DNA of 64,000 nt from Candidatus Nitrosocosmicus oleophilus (lineage in GTDB: Archaea; Thermoproteota; Nitrososphaeria; Nitrososphaerales; Nitrososphaeraceae): the NCBI RefSeq assembly GCF_000802205.1, contig NZ_CP012850.1, forward strand, positions 1,922,001 through 1,986,000, in the 5' to 3' direction. The notes under the pieces were generated by a model. That model had not been told where the DNA came from, did not search any database, and saw only the letters and a list, made by a program, of their open reading frames with translations. A program made the translations under genes and the position numbers. Positions within the stretch are counted from its first letter, which is position 1. Each line of letters starts with the position of its first letter. Below, piece after piece: positions 1-8,862 of the stretch.

Positions 1-884
1 GGCACTCTACCAGCACCATGTACTACCAGATCAACTTCCAGTGTTTTTGGCAATTTGTAGTCTGTTGGGGAATTTGCTACTGAAGAATAGTGTACGACTA
101 ATTTACCTTTTCTTTCTGCTGAAGGAGAAGTTATTTTATCTATTTTCTCAACCTTGGTTTCCAATCGGACATCTATACCAATATTTTTGCTCTTCTGCAC
201 CAGTAGACTAACGAGGTCGGAGTCAAAGTGCTCTAAGGGTTGTTTTCCACGATGAAAAATTGTGATCTTTTTGACACCGGAGCGAGCTGCAATGTGTGCA
301 AACTCAAAAGATATGTACCCGCCACCAATGAATGCAATATTATCAGGTAGTCTATAACTTTCAAGATCCAAAAATTGATCACTTGTGATTACATTCTCTA
401 AACCTGGGAAACCTAAATTAACGGGACTTGCTCCAGTTGCTATTAAGATGTATTTTCCTTTTATAATATCATTACCTGTATCTTCATCCGTCTCATTGAA
501 TCTTACTTTAATTGCATCTTTATCAATAAATTTGGCTTTTCCATGAATAGGGACAATTCCAGCTTTGACGTAACTGTCTTCCCTTTGTTTTGGAAAAGGC
601 TCAGTAAACGTTCTCTTAAAGTTTATCAAGTCACGCCAATTCAAATGAACTTTATCTATATCGCTTATGCTTTTGTTTTCAAGTCTATGATTTGCATCAA
701 TTGTTTTTGCTGCCTCAACAAGAACTTTTTTAGGCTCACAACCACGCAAAGCACAAGTACCACCAAATGGTTTGGAATCTATAATGGCAACTTTTAGTCC
801 CTTAGAGCGGCAATTTGTTGCTACGGTAGTGCCTGCTGTTCCTGTTCCTATTACAACTAAATCATATGTGGTTCTATTGTCCAA
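1..884 (-). CDS. Pyridine nucleotide-disulfide oxidoreductase (Lpd/MerA-like), 3' end beyond window
   Basis: FAD-dependent oxidoreductase of the dihydrolipoamide dehydrogenase/mercuric reductase class, read from a TTG codon at 884 that directly follows two stop codons. The N-terminus has a Rossmann FAD motif (GTGTAGTT near residue 12) and the redox pair in GGTCALRGCEPKK (Cys-x4-Cys). A second dinucleotide-binding motif (FIGGGYISFEF) appears around residue 180. Members transfer electrons between NAD(P)H and a disulfide or metal through FAD. The substrate cannot be told from this part. About 294 codons are visible, so the C-terminal dimerisation domain lies off the left edge. The start rests on position only. 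Confidence 0.85.
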   Translation of the reverse strand, partial: MDNRTTYDLVVIGTGTAGTTVATNCRSKGLKVAIIDSKPFGGTCALRGCEPKKVLVEAAKTIDANHRLENKSISDIDKVHLNWRDLINFKRTFTEPFPKQREDSYVKAGIVPIHGKAKFIDKDAIKVRFNETDEDTGNDIIKGKYILIATGASPVNLGFPGLENVITSDQFLDLESYRLPDNIAFIGGGYISFEFAHIAARSGVKKITIFHRGKQPLEHFDSDLVSLLVQKSKNIGIDVRLETKVEKIDKITSPSAERKGKLVVHYSSVANSPTDYKLPKTLEVDLVVHGAGRV

Positions 885-1249
885 TTATTACTCAATCCTA
901 AATAAATCAAAAAAAGCAAACTCCTTTAAAAGTTTGAGGTTTGACCGATGTTGCTACTCATGTTATCAATTTGCATCACCTGAGTTGATATGCAATTTTT
1001 CTTTTGGATTTAATAGAACCTCTATCATTGAATTTTTATCAAATAATCATATCATATTATGGTGTGTTATCCAGACTCCGATACTTTAGCTGAACCTTTC
1101 CTTGCCATAATCCTAAGAAGATCGAAGAGAATTGAAAAGATTGTTCCAAGCACTCCATTACATGTTAGAATGGGTTAATAGCAAAAACCCTGTCCAATTT
1201 GGATTAGTAGGACCCAATAATTATGTAAATATGAAAAAATAAAGTCCTT
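885..1249. other. Intergenic region, nothing recognised
   Basis: The AT-rich leader of the divergent flavoprotein gene. No RNA gene, repeat or conserved reading frame was seen on either strand. Confidence 0.4.
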
Positions 1250-1318
1250 TTGATATATGGTTTCCTAACCTATCATTATTACCTTTACAAAAGTGACAGG
1301 AATACCATTCTGCAAAAA

Positions 1319-1534
1319 ATGGAGAAAAGGAACAACAAAAGTGCAACAGTGGATTCTATAGCGTCAAAAACTTTTGAAATAAAATCTGAAATCAAAAAGT
1401 TATTAATTTTTTTTGGCTTCCTTCTGGCAATTATTGTCCTTATCCACCAAATGGACGTGATCTGGCTTCATATGTGTTATGCATGGTTGAATATGAAGCC
1501 TATAAAACACCCTGCAAAAGTTTTTATCTACTAA
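1319..1534 (+). CDS. Possible small single-pass membrane protein
   Basis: A 71-codon frame from an ATG at 1319 (the frame is open back to 1250). It has a charged N-terminal half followed by one hydrophobic segment (LLIFFGFLLAIIVLI). I recognise no family. It is kept because the charge and hydrophobicity layout is that of a real membrane peptide and it lies upstream of a secreted-protein gene on the same strand. It could be a chance frame in AT-rich DNA. Confidence 0.3.
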   Translation: MEKRNNKSATVDSIASKTFEIKSEIKKLLIFFGFLLAIIVLIHQMDVIWLHMCYAWLNMKPIKHPAKVFIY

Positions 1535-1633
1535 TGATAAGATCATGTTATCAGGTCATACTATTCCTTATTTAGGCACATACAAAAGGAAATTATTAAG
1601 ATTAATTTTACTACGATTATATTTTATTTAATT

Positions 1634-2791
1634 TTGTTTATATCTGTGGGTGCCTTCTCAGCCACCTCTAATCATAAATCAGTCAATGCATTATCTTCTC
1701 CTTCATTTGAATTGCAGGAAATGATAAACGAAAATCATGATTGGTTTCAAACTTATGGTAATAGCGATCTTAATTTAAAAAACAACTACACCGACATATT
1801 AGCTGTAAATTATCTTAGCGACGGTGAAACCCTAAATGCCACTCTTTGGTTGAACGCCGGCATTAGTAATTATACGGACTTTAGCTACAAAAAACCCCTT
1901 AACAAAGTGAGTTATGGAATGCTTATAGATGCTGATTCTAATTCCGAGACAGGATATAGAGGGGCAGATTATGATTTCTATGTGGAATTAACGGGTGGTC
2001 ATCTAAGTGCCTATATATACCAACTTTCATCAACAGGCGGTTACAAATTGATCGGGTCAAATACAAATTTTACGGAAGTTTATGATGAGTCTGGTGCATA
2101 CCTGGGTTCTGTTGACTTTACATTAGATCTAGATACGATAAATAATCCTGGCAATTATAATCTACTATTCTATTCTGCAGAGTCATTAGGGTCTAACGAA
2201 GTGAGACAATTTACGAATTGGGTTAGTATTCCGCCACCTACATTACAGGTAACAACATCTCCAGAGGATATTTCGATCAGACAGGGAGAAAATATGATGG
2301 TTCCTGCTAGAATAAAATCTAGCACTGGATTTTCAAACGACGTGGTTAACATTACTCTATCAGGAGATAAAAATAGTGAATATGCCATAGCCTCTGGGTT
2401 TAACTCTAGTGAAATAGTTGTAAATGTAGAAAGAATTCAACCTCCATTGTTTAAAATTGATATTCCTAAAGAGACTCCATTGGGCATTTACTCGATTCCC
2501 TTGATTGTTACTATAAGAGAACCTTCTGAGGCCGTAATAACAAAACCAATAAGCGTGGATTCGTATGGGGGAAAGGTGGACCCAGAAGTTGAAATCTCGA
2601 AGAAGTATCCTACTGTAGGTTATTTGACTAAACCAATAAACTTGACCGTCACTGTAATAGCTCCAAAGACCATTAACGATCATTTTAAGGAGTTTTGGGG
2701 GACATATGGGTCATTTATAGGGATTTTTGCCGGCGCTTTCATAGGTGCTTTTGCTAAGGTGTTGTTTGACAAAAGAAAAAAAGAAAGTTAG
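1634..2791 (+). CDS. Secreted surface protein with C-terminal membrane anchor
   Basis: About 385 residues, no family recognised. It starts with a hydrophobic export segment ending in SVGAFSATS, has a long beta-rich extracellular part with many N-x-S/T sequons, and ends with one membrane helix (FIGIFAGAFIGAFAKVL) followed by a basic RKKES tail. This is a type I surface-anchor layout. Residues 30-200 contain acidic stretches (DADSNSETGYRGADYD) that could bind calcium. The TTG at 1634 is only the first conventional start. The same frame is open back to 1541, and the upstream codons encode a more complete basic-plus-hydrophobic signal (KINFTTIIFYLILF) without any ATG, GTG or TTG, so the real start may be a rare codon or may have been lost. 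Confidence 0.7.
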   Translation: MFISVGAFSATSNHKSVNALSSPSFELQEMINENHDWFQTYGNSDLNLKNNYTDILAVNYLSDGETLNATLWLNAGISNYTDFSYKKPLNKVSYGMLIDADSNSETGYRGADYDFYVELTGGHLSAYIYQLSSTGGYKLIGSNTNFTEVYDESGAYLGSVDFTLDLDTINNPGNYNLLFYSAESLGSNEVRQFTNWVSIPPPTLQVTTSPEDISIRQGENMMVPARIKSSTGFSNDVVNITLSGDKNSEYAIASGFNSSEIVVNVERIQPPLFKIDIPKETPLGIYSIPLIVTIREPSEAVITKPISVDSYGGKVDPEVEISKKYPTVGYLTKPINLTVTVIAPKTINDHFKEFWGTYGSFIGIFAGAFIGAFAKVLFDKRKKES

Positions 2792-2989
2792 ATCGTTATG
2801 AGCATTATCTATACTTTATTTTCTTCTATTATGTATGAAATGGAGATACAGGTTCTACTTACCGATTTGTCTTAAAGAAAAATGAGAAATGGGAGAATTT
2901 GTGCAATAGCGATCGAATACTCCCTAATTACAAAATGATTCCTAGAAAGTTCGGGTTCTACGTAAGTAACAGATGGGTCCATTCCAAAC

Positions 2990-3571
2990 CTACTTTTTTA
3001 GTTTGTTTAATAAATTCTCCTTTACGTTGGGCCATTCTTCTTTAATAATACTATAACAGGCCGTATCTCTTATCCTCCCATTTCTCATTATCTTATGATT
3101 ACGTAAGATCCCATCTTGTTTTCCACCAATTCTTTCGATTGCTTTTCTTGATACTTGATTTAGAACATCAGTTCTTATTTCTACTGCGATGCAGTGTAGC
3201 TTTTCAAATGCATATTGCAGCATCAAAAATTTGGCCTCAGTATTTACGGAAGACCTGCGATAAGATTTTGCAATCCAAGTGTGGCCTATTTCTACCCTAT
3301 AATTTTGGTGATCAATATTAAAAAATCGGGTTGTCCCCACTATGATTTTCAAATCCTTGTCGACTATAATGAATGGCAAACTACTATTATCATGTTTAAT
3401 CATATTCTGCAAATAAATGGACATTTCTTCAATGCTGGGAAATGATGTGAATGGGTTTTTCCAAATTTCTCCGTCAGCAGCTGCACTACATAAACCATTC
3501 AAATCATCAGGCGTGGGCGGGCGGAGTACTATATGACTGTACTCCATAGTTATTTCATGGATTTCAAGCAT
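2990..3571 (-). CDS. GNAT family N-acetyltransferase (RimJ/RimL-like)
   Basis: A 193-residue protein with the layout of RimJ/RimL-type acetyltransferases, which move an acetyl group from acetyl-CoA to an amine, often a protein N-terminus. Visible family features are the opening LRPPTPDDLNGL, the central IVGTTRFFNID and EIGHTWIAKSYRRSSVNTEA (the acetyl-CoA loop region), and the late VLNQVSRKAIERIGGKQDG segment typical of this subfamily. An internal ATG nine codons in (MEYSHIVLRPP) is an equally good start. It stands alone, convergent with the upstream surface-protein gene. The substrate is unknown. Confidence 0.85.
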   Translation of the reverse strand: MLEIHEITMEYSHIVLRPPTPDDLNGLCSAAADGEIWKNPFTSFPSIEEMSIYLQNMIKHDNSSLPFIIVDKDLKIIVGTTRFFNIDHQNYRVEIGHTWIAKSYRRSSVNTEAKFLMLQYAFEKLHCIAVEIRTDVLNQVSRKAIERIGGKQDGILRNHKIMRNGRIRDTACYSIIKEEWPNVKENLLNKLKK

Positions 3572-4248
3572 ATATCAAACAAGATGAGTAATCCATCACT
3601 GCTTAATTAAATCGGAGGTTTTTAACCTTATGATCTATTTCATAACAATTATCTCTCTGTAGGTCTTGTATTGTAAGTTAGTAACATCAGATATTTGATG
3701 AATCGCAAAGTCTGAAGAACGTCTAACTCACTTGGGCTATTCAGAGTATTTTATGACCATGTCGTGAATTTTTTGGGCGAAAACGAGGTTTTATTTTGAA
3801 TGATATCGATGTGTCCGTATAGAAAGGTTATGAATCTCAATCGAAATGAAGATATGAAACCAATAATGAATTTTATGATATTGGTCTATGATAGGTAGAA
3901 GGTTGATTCTCGAATTGCTATTTCTTATATGAATCTTCATAGAGTGCGCGGATAGATACATGCTATGGATATTGTGTGTGTGCTAATTTGGCCATGTCTT
4001 AGTATATCTGGACTCTGAAAAAGGACTCTGGTAGTGTATCTTTGTAAAGAGACTTAGTGACGGAATAAAGCGTTCAAGATTTTTTGTTTGCGGACTTAAT
4101 CCTACTAGATCTTTCATTTATCATTAACAGTGCTGTATCGCGCCTCTATCTAACAAATACATCCAATTATTTTCGTAGGCTGAACAAAATCCATAGAAAC
4201 AGTATTATATTTATTACTTTACAGTCTACGTAATTGGGATAGAGAAGA
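3572..4248. other. Long intergenic region (677 bp), no gene recognised
   Basis: Lies between the acetyltransferase and Nudix genes, which diverge from it. I see no coding frame, tRNA or clear RNA fold. A weak box C/D-like pair (TTGATGA near 3695 and CTGA shortly after) is too close-spaced to call a guide RNA. It probably contains both promoters. Confidence 0.4.
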
Positions 4249-4674
4249 GTGACGATAGAGCTATCAGTGGGTGCAATAATAAGATATCAATCTGTTGAAT
4301 TCAATAGAGATCATTCAGAATTTCTACTGTTAAGAAATAAACGTGGATTTTGGGGATTTCCTCAAGGCCACAAAGAAAGAGGGGAAAATGAAATTCAGAC
4401 ATTACAGAGAGAAGTACAGGAAGAAACCGGAATTATTGATCTAGACATACACCAGTACATCGGCAAGATTCAGTACAAATATTTTAGAGCTGATGGAATT
4501 CGATCAGAGAAGGAAGTTAAATTTTATTTTGCAACTACTCCAGTTAGAGAAGTTGTCATATCAAACGAGCACGAAGGTTTCAAATGGACAACATATCAAG
4601 ATGCGCTTTCTCTTTTAGATCACCGTCAACTGAAATCCATAATACTAAAAGGTAGAAGACGAGGCCTTTATTGA
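4249..4674 (+). CDS. Nudix hydrolase (diadenosine tetraphosphatase type)
   Basis: A 141-residue protein from a GTG start. It has a complete Nudix box beginning GHKERGENE and running to REVQEETGI (pattern G-x5-E-x7-REuxEExGu), which binds the metal that assists pyrophosphate hydrolysis. The short size, the SVGAIIRY start and the WTTYQDALSLL tail fit the bis(5'-nucleosyl)-tetraphosphatase group, which removes Ap4A-type alarmones, but other nucleoside-diphosphate-linked substrates are possible. It is followed after about 100 bp by the radical SAM gene on the same strand. Confidence 0.85.
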   Translation: MTIELSVGAIIRYQSVEFNRDHSEFLLLRNKRGFWGFPQGHKERGENEIQTLQREVQEETGIIDLDIHQYIGKIQYKYFRADGIRSEKEVKFYFATTPVREVVISNEHEGFKWTTYQDALSLLDHRQLKSIILKGRRRGLY

Positions 4675-4777
4675 TGGACTTATTTACAAAGTTGCAGTCC
4701 TACTCTGCATACTCTAAATGCTATGAAAATAATTTTATACCTACGTTTTATTAATAGAAGCGGATATAGATTAAAAA

Positions 4778-6352
4778 ATGGTTGCTGGAAAAAGAATTGT
4801 GCTAACTGCCGATCGTAGTTTGATGACCAACTATAGAGGTAATTTTCTTTATGGGTTCATTGCATGTGGGCCATACGAACTTGTTCCTGAATTTGTTTTT
4901 GATAAACTTTTTTGCCCAAGTGTTGAAACTGATAAGAATACTGGCGAAATCAAAGTTGCCCAATGTGGCTTACGTCGTATCGAAAGTGCACTAATTCGAG
5001 AATACGATAAAAGTGAGGTATTTCTAGCCCATCCGGAAATGTTAGAAAAATGTATTGGACCACAAACCAAAGTTGTAGGAATAAATGTCATGGACCCGTT
5101 AGGAATGGCTCCGGTTACCACGACGATGTCACCTGAAAAATTATCTTATGTGGCAATGAAATTTAAAAAAATGTGCGCTTCAATCATTCAATTAAAAAAG
5201 AAATATGATTTTAAAGTTGTTGTTGGAGGTAATGGGTCTTGGGAATTAGCCAAACCTGAAAGGATGAAAATTCACGGAATTGATACCGTAGTTATAGGTG
5301 AGGCAGATGAGTTAGCATTGGATTTGTTCCATGACTTAGAAGCTGGGGACGCACCCGAACTCCTTCATACATTTGTGCGCAATATAGAAAATATTCCCGT
5401 TATCCGTGGACCCACTATCAACTCATTAATTGAAGCGATGAGAGGTTGTGGACGCGGTTGTGATTTTTGTGACGTCAATAAAAGATCTAAAAAAGACATT
5501 CCATTAGAGAGATTGCAAGAAGAAGCTAAAATAAACATAAAATATGGTTTCGATTCAATCTGGCTGCAGTCCGATGAGATGTTACTTTATGGTTGCGATA
5601 ACAAAGATTTTGTTCCAAACCAAGATGCGATTCTAGGAGTCTGGAAGGGTCTCAAATCGATAGGAGCCAATTTCGTCGGTACTACACACATGACTTTGTC
5701 CGCCGTTGCTTCATCACCAGATCTGATAAAAAATATATCGCAGGTTAATGATATGGAAAACAATGGTCGCTGGCTTGCAACCAACCTCGGAGTTGAAACT
5801 GTTGCCCCGCGAATGGTAAAAAAACACCTTGGAGTAAAAACGAGACCTTTCCAACCAGAAGAATGGGGATCAGTTGTAAGAGAGGGATGCAAAATACTCA
5901 ATCAGAATCATTGGTTTCCAGCATTAACATTAATAATTGGATGGCCTGATGAAACACCCGATGAGACTCAATATACTATTGATTTGATCCAGGATTTCAG
6001 ACAAATGAATATGAGGGGATTGGTCGCTCCATTGTTGTATCAGGATTTCTCTGAGAAAAATTCAATGCACTTTGGAAATTTAAACGAATCACAATTTGCA
6101 CTCTTTTGGACATGTTGGCAACATAATCTTAGGGTAATAAGCGATATTATACCCATAATTATTCGTAACAAATCTTACGGACCTGCGATGAAGGTATTCA
6201 TGGCAATGCTTATAAAATTTGGAACATGGGCCATCATGAGATATTTACGTGGGCTTTCTAAAGGCTTATTTGAAGGCAGACCTGCTGAAGATATTGTTGC
6301 AAAGTATGTGAGACCGCGTTCTGTCACCGCTCCCATGCCTCCAAAATTATGA
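4778..6352 (+). CDS. B12-binding-domain radical SAM protein
   Basis: A 524-residue enzyme. Residues 1-200 form a cobalamin-binding-like Rossmann domain (VVGINVMDPLG, VVVGGNGSWELAKP, IDTVVIGEADELA). The radical SAM cluster motif is C224-x3-C228-x2-C231 (CGRGCDFC), followed by a TIM-barrel segment and LIIGWPDETPDET. The last 90 residues are hydrophobic and basic, suggesting membrane association. Such enzymes use a [4Fe-4S] cluster and S-adenosylmethionine to make radicals on unreactive carbons. Its size, the LTADRSLMTNYRG opening and the archaeal source resemble the archaeal tetraether-lipid radical SAM enzymes (GDGT ring synthases GrsA/GrsB). That is inference, since many other radical SAM reactions share this layout. 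It appears monocistronic. Confidence 0.85.
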   Translation: MVAGKRIVLTADRSLMTNYRGNFLYGFIACGPYELVPEFVFDKLFCPSVETDKNTGEIKVAQCGLRRIESALIREYDKSEVFLAHPEMLEKCIGPQTKVVGINVMDPLGMAPVTTTMSPEKLSYVAMKFKKMCASIIQLKKKYDFKVVVGGNGSWELAKPERMKIHGIDTVVIGEADELALDLFHDLEAGDAPELLHTFVRNIENIPVIRGPTINSLIEAMRGCGRGCDFCDVNKRSKKDIPLERLQEEAKINIKYGFDSIWLQSDEMLLYGCDNKDFVPNQDAILGVWKGLKSIGANFVGTTHMTLSAVASSPDLIKNISQVNDMENNGRWLATNLGVETVAPRMVKKHLGVKTRPFQPEEWGSVVREGCKILNQNHWFPALTLIIGWPDETPDETQYTIDLIQDFRQMNMRGLVAPLLYQDFSEKNSMHFGNLNESQFALFWTCWQHNLRVISDIIPIIIRNKSYGPAMKVFMAMLIKFGTWAIMRYLRGLSKGLFEGRPAEDIVAKYVRPRSVTAPMPPKL

Positions 6353-6464
6353 AAAAGTACGAGTTTATTTTACAACTATAATCTTATGCTTCGATCATAG
6401 CTAGGGTTTTAATGAAAAATATGAGTAGTGGTTAATAGAATTGAACCGAGAGGGGGCACCAAGT

Positions 6465-6800
6465 CTATTGTGATGAGCTAATTTGATTTAGGGCTGCATC
6501 AGCAATGGTGTCTCTCTTAGGTGTAATGACGATAAAATAGTTCTTATCAGCTCTTTCCATGACATTGACCAATTTGTGTTTTTTTACCGATATATCAAAT
6601 TCGTACATTCCATGCTCAAGATTCCCTTTTGTATAAATCATGAGTAATGTTTCTCCCGATAAAGGGGTAATCGGGACCATCGAAAAAACGTATCCCTTGT
6701 AAGAACTAATTGGTAGGATTTGTTTCATATAGGGGGCCACAGAAACCAAATATATTAAAACATCTTCGATGGTTTCGAACTCTTCAAATTCAAATTTCAT
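6465..6800 (-). CDS. Conserved-looking hypothetical protein, 111 aa
   Basis: A small soluble protein of alternating acidic and hydrophobic segments without Cys clusters or membrane helices (starts MKFEFEEFETIEDVLIYL). I recognise no family. It lies 47 bp downstream of the ferredoxin-NADP reductase-like gene on the same strand, so the two may be co-transcribed. The frame is intact and codon use looks like its neighbours. Confidence 0.6.
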   Translation of the reverse strand: MKFEFEEFETIEDVLIYLVSVAPYMKQILPISSYKGYVFSMVPITPLSGETLLMIYTKGNLEHGMYEFDISVKKHKLVNVMERADKNYFIVITPKRDTIADAALNQISSSQ

Positions 6801-6847
6801 TTAAATTAACTATCTGAAAGTAGGTTAAATAAACTTTATAAAAAAGT

Positions 6848-7690
6848 TTATCCATATGATTCGAATTTGACGTCAAATGTGCCATCCTTTCTCTTGTTCC
6901 TTTCAGTTACAAAACCCTTTGGTACTAGGGAATCCAAAACACCATCTACGGTGCCCTGCCACCCGCACACATAGAATGATGTATTTTGCGGCGTGATTTT
7001 CTCACCCACGAGTTCTTCCAACGGTGATTTATCCTTTCCTGGCTTGGGGCGTAGGAATGTTTCTACTCTGCCCTTATGTCCGTTCCATGATCTATTGAAC
7101 CATTCCTGGGGTCTGCTGATACTTGCCCGATATCTAAAGTTCCATTCATTACTTCCACTTTCTAAACTCTGTTCTTCCAGCTCGGTTAATAACTCCCTAT
7201 AACTCAGCTCATCGACATAGCTAGCTCCGTGAAGTACTACGATTTGCCTCTTAGTCCCCTTTGATTTCAGGTGCAGCGAGTATGATATAAAAGGGGCTAA
7301 ACCAGTTCCACCTCCAATCAAGACTAATCTCCTATCATCTGGACTGCCATCGGGCATTTTTTCATTAATTGTAAAAATACCCGTAGGCTTTACCCAATTA
7401 ATCTCATCACCTTCCCTCTTATCAAATAACTGAGTTGTGAGCCTTCCGGGCAGTGGTTTTTTAACCCATCGTACCACAAGCTCAAAGTGTTTTTTTTGTT
7501 CTGGAGGTGAGGCGATTGAATATGCTCTCCTTATTATCTTACCTTCATTAGGAACATTCAAACCCAAGGTAACAAACTGACCTGGTTTAAAGTCTGGGAC
7601 TTGGCCCTCGTTTGGTTTAATATGAAATATCGCAAGGTCTTCCTTTAAAACCCTGATATATGAAACTGTTGCCTTATTGTCTACTACCAT
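6848..7690 (-). CDS. Ferredoxin-NADP reductase-like flavoprotein
   Basis: A 280-residue member of the ferredoxin-NADP(+) reductase superfamily. The FAD-binding signature RAYS is at residues 55-58, after a GQFVTLGL strand. The pyridine-nucleotide pocket GGGTGLAPF starts at 126, and the C-terminal YVCGWQGTVDGVL motif near 240 contacts the nicotinamide. The family moves electrons between NAD(P)H and ferredoxin or flavodoxin. Because the complex I cluster in this window lacks the NADH-oxidising NuoEFG module, a ferredoxin-linked reductase is a plausible partner in the cell; this is inference. No iron-sulfur domain is fused. Confidence 0.85.
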   Translation of the reverse strand: MVVDNKATVSYIRVLKEDLAIFHIKPNEGQVPDFKPGQFVTLGLNVPNEGKIIRRAYSIASPPEQKKHFELVVRWVKKPLPGRLTTQLFDKREGDEINWVKPTGIFTINEKMPDGSPDDRRLVLIGGGTGLAPFISYSLHLKSKGTKRQIVVLHGASYVDELSYRELLTELEEQSLESGSNEWNFRYRASISRPQEWFNRSWNGHKGRVETFLRPKPGKDKSPLEELVGEKITPQNTSFYVCGWQGTVDGVLDSLVPKGFVTERNKRKDGTFDVKFESYG

Positions 7691-7878
7691 AATATTCTCT
7701 GTTTTGAGCCAAGTTAGTTAAATATTTTGTTCTAATTATTTTTAAAGCAATATTGCCTTCTCTTCCGATTTAGTGATTATGATGCCCAAAATGATTTTGT
7801 TATGACAACATTTGAATCAGATTGAATTTTGTAGTTTACGAACCAATGAAATTCCGTCTAACGCATACCCAAGCAGAG

Positions 7879-7998
7879 TTAGTTGAACTTTTTAATTATA
7901 TTATAGTAAGGAGAACCTTTGTGCCTCTCAATGCATTTTTGACAAATGGATTTATCGCCGTATTTCTTGTGACAAGGGCAATCGCAAATCAAATTCAT
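7879..7998 (-). CDS. Cysteine-rich microprotein (39 aa), likely zinc binding
   Basis: An ATG at 7998 opens a 39-codon frame ending TAA at 7879. The peptide starts MNLICDCPCHKKYGD and continues SICQKCIERHKGS. The metal-ligand pattern is C-x-C-x-C-H followed by C-x2-C-x3-H, dense enough to bind one or two zinc ions or a small iron-sulfur centre. Chance frames in such AT-rich DNA rarely hold five Cys and two His in this spacing. It sits alone in a roughly 550-bp gap. The function is unknown; small zinc fingers in archaea often bind nucleic acid or ribosomes. Confidence 0.6.
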   Translation of the reverse strand: MNLICDCPCHKKYGDKSICQKCIERHKGSPYYNIIKKFN

Positions 7999-8248
7999 GT
8001 TGGATGCCAAATAATACTGTATGAGGGTTTGATGAAACATATAAATCGTTTTATATTATTTATGCGAAAGCATAAAAATCAAAAATGACGGATATAACAC
8101 CTCGATAGTATTTTATACTTATTTCTTGACAATTCTTTTATTCAAAAGTAATAGACACGGTATAAAAATTAGATTGATGGGCTACTCGATCTCTTTTTTT
8201 ATTAAGGAGCCTATCAGAATTACTATATAGTATAAGTACTTTTTGAAT

Positions 8249-8857
8249 ATGACCGAAAGTTTGACCGAATCTATGCGCTCGTTTATTTCAAAGTCTGTTA
8301 TTTCTCCAGCGTCCTGTAAGAAATTTTTGGCTTCTGATGGTATATCGTCTAACAATCTGTTGCTCAAGGATCAAACAGGAAAAGTATTACTTAATTGCAA
8401 GAATGTTAATGCCTTAAAAGACAAAATAGACGGGATAGGTATTTCTTTTGCCATAACTAAGAATCTAGATGAGTATCAGTTTCTGCTATGCAATTACATT
8501 CCCGTTCTGCCTGATCACGATGTCTTCAAGCTAAAATTTCAAAAAATGCGCTTACTAATTACTATGTTCATAAATAAATTGGTCGATGTCCTACTTCAAC
8601 CTAATATAAGGGCCAAAGACTTGATTGACTTGAACAAACACGGCAATGCTATACTGTTAGAGGTTTCTGAATTAACGCATGAATACCGTGAAAGGGATAA
8701 AGACGACACGGTCAAATACGTTCTTAATCAGAAAAACATCGATACAATAAATCTCAATATGGATTATTTCACAAAATTTAACACTACTGAAATCCAAATT
8801 AATAAGATCCTGTTGTCTATTTATGGATATGAGACAGATGAACCAGCCGTTGAGTGA
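8249..8857 (+). CDS. Hypothetical protein, about 202 aa
   Basis: Starts at the ATG at 8249 (MTESLTESMRSFISK), two codons inside a TTG alternative. It is soluble with mixed alpha/beta character. The first half (to about residue 75) carries GKVLLNCKNVNALKDKIDG, followed by a helical region rich in Leu and Lys (DLIDLNKHGNAILLEVSEL). I recognise no domain. It is convergent with the peroxiredoxin gene, ending 5 bp before that gene's stop codon. Confidence 0.6.
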   Translation: MTESLTESMRSFISKSVISPASCKKFLASDGISSNNLLLKDQTGKVLLNCKNVNALKDKIDGIGISFAITKNLDEYQFLLCNYIPVLPDHDVFKLKFQKMRLLITMFINKLVDVLLQPNIRAKDLIDLNKHGNAILLEVSELTHEYRERDKDDTVKYVLNQKNIDTINLNMDYFTKFNTTEIQINKILLSIYGYETDEPAVE

Positions 8858-8862
8858 ACTCG

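Noticed and set aside
3690-3720. Box C/D guide RNA
   Set aside because: C-like and D boxes are only about 10 nt apart and no C'/D' pair is visible.
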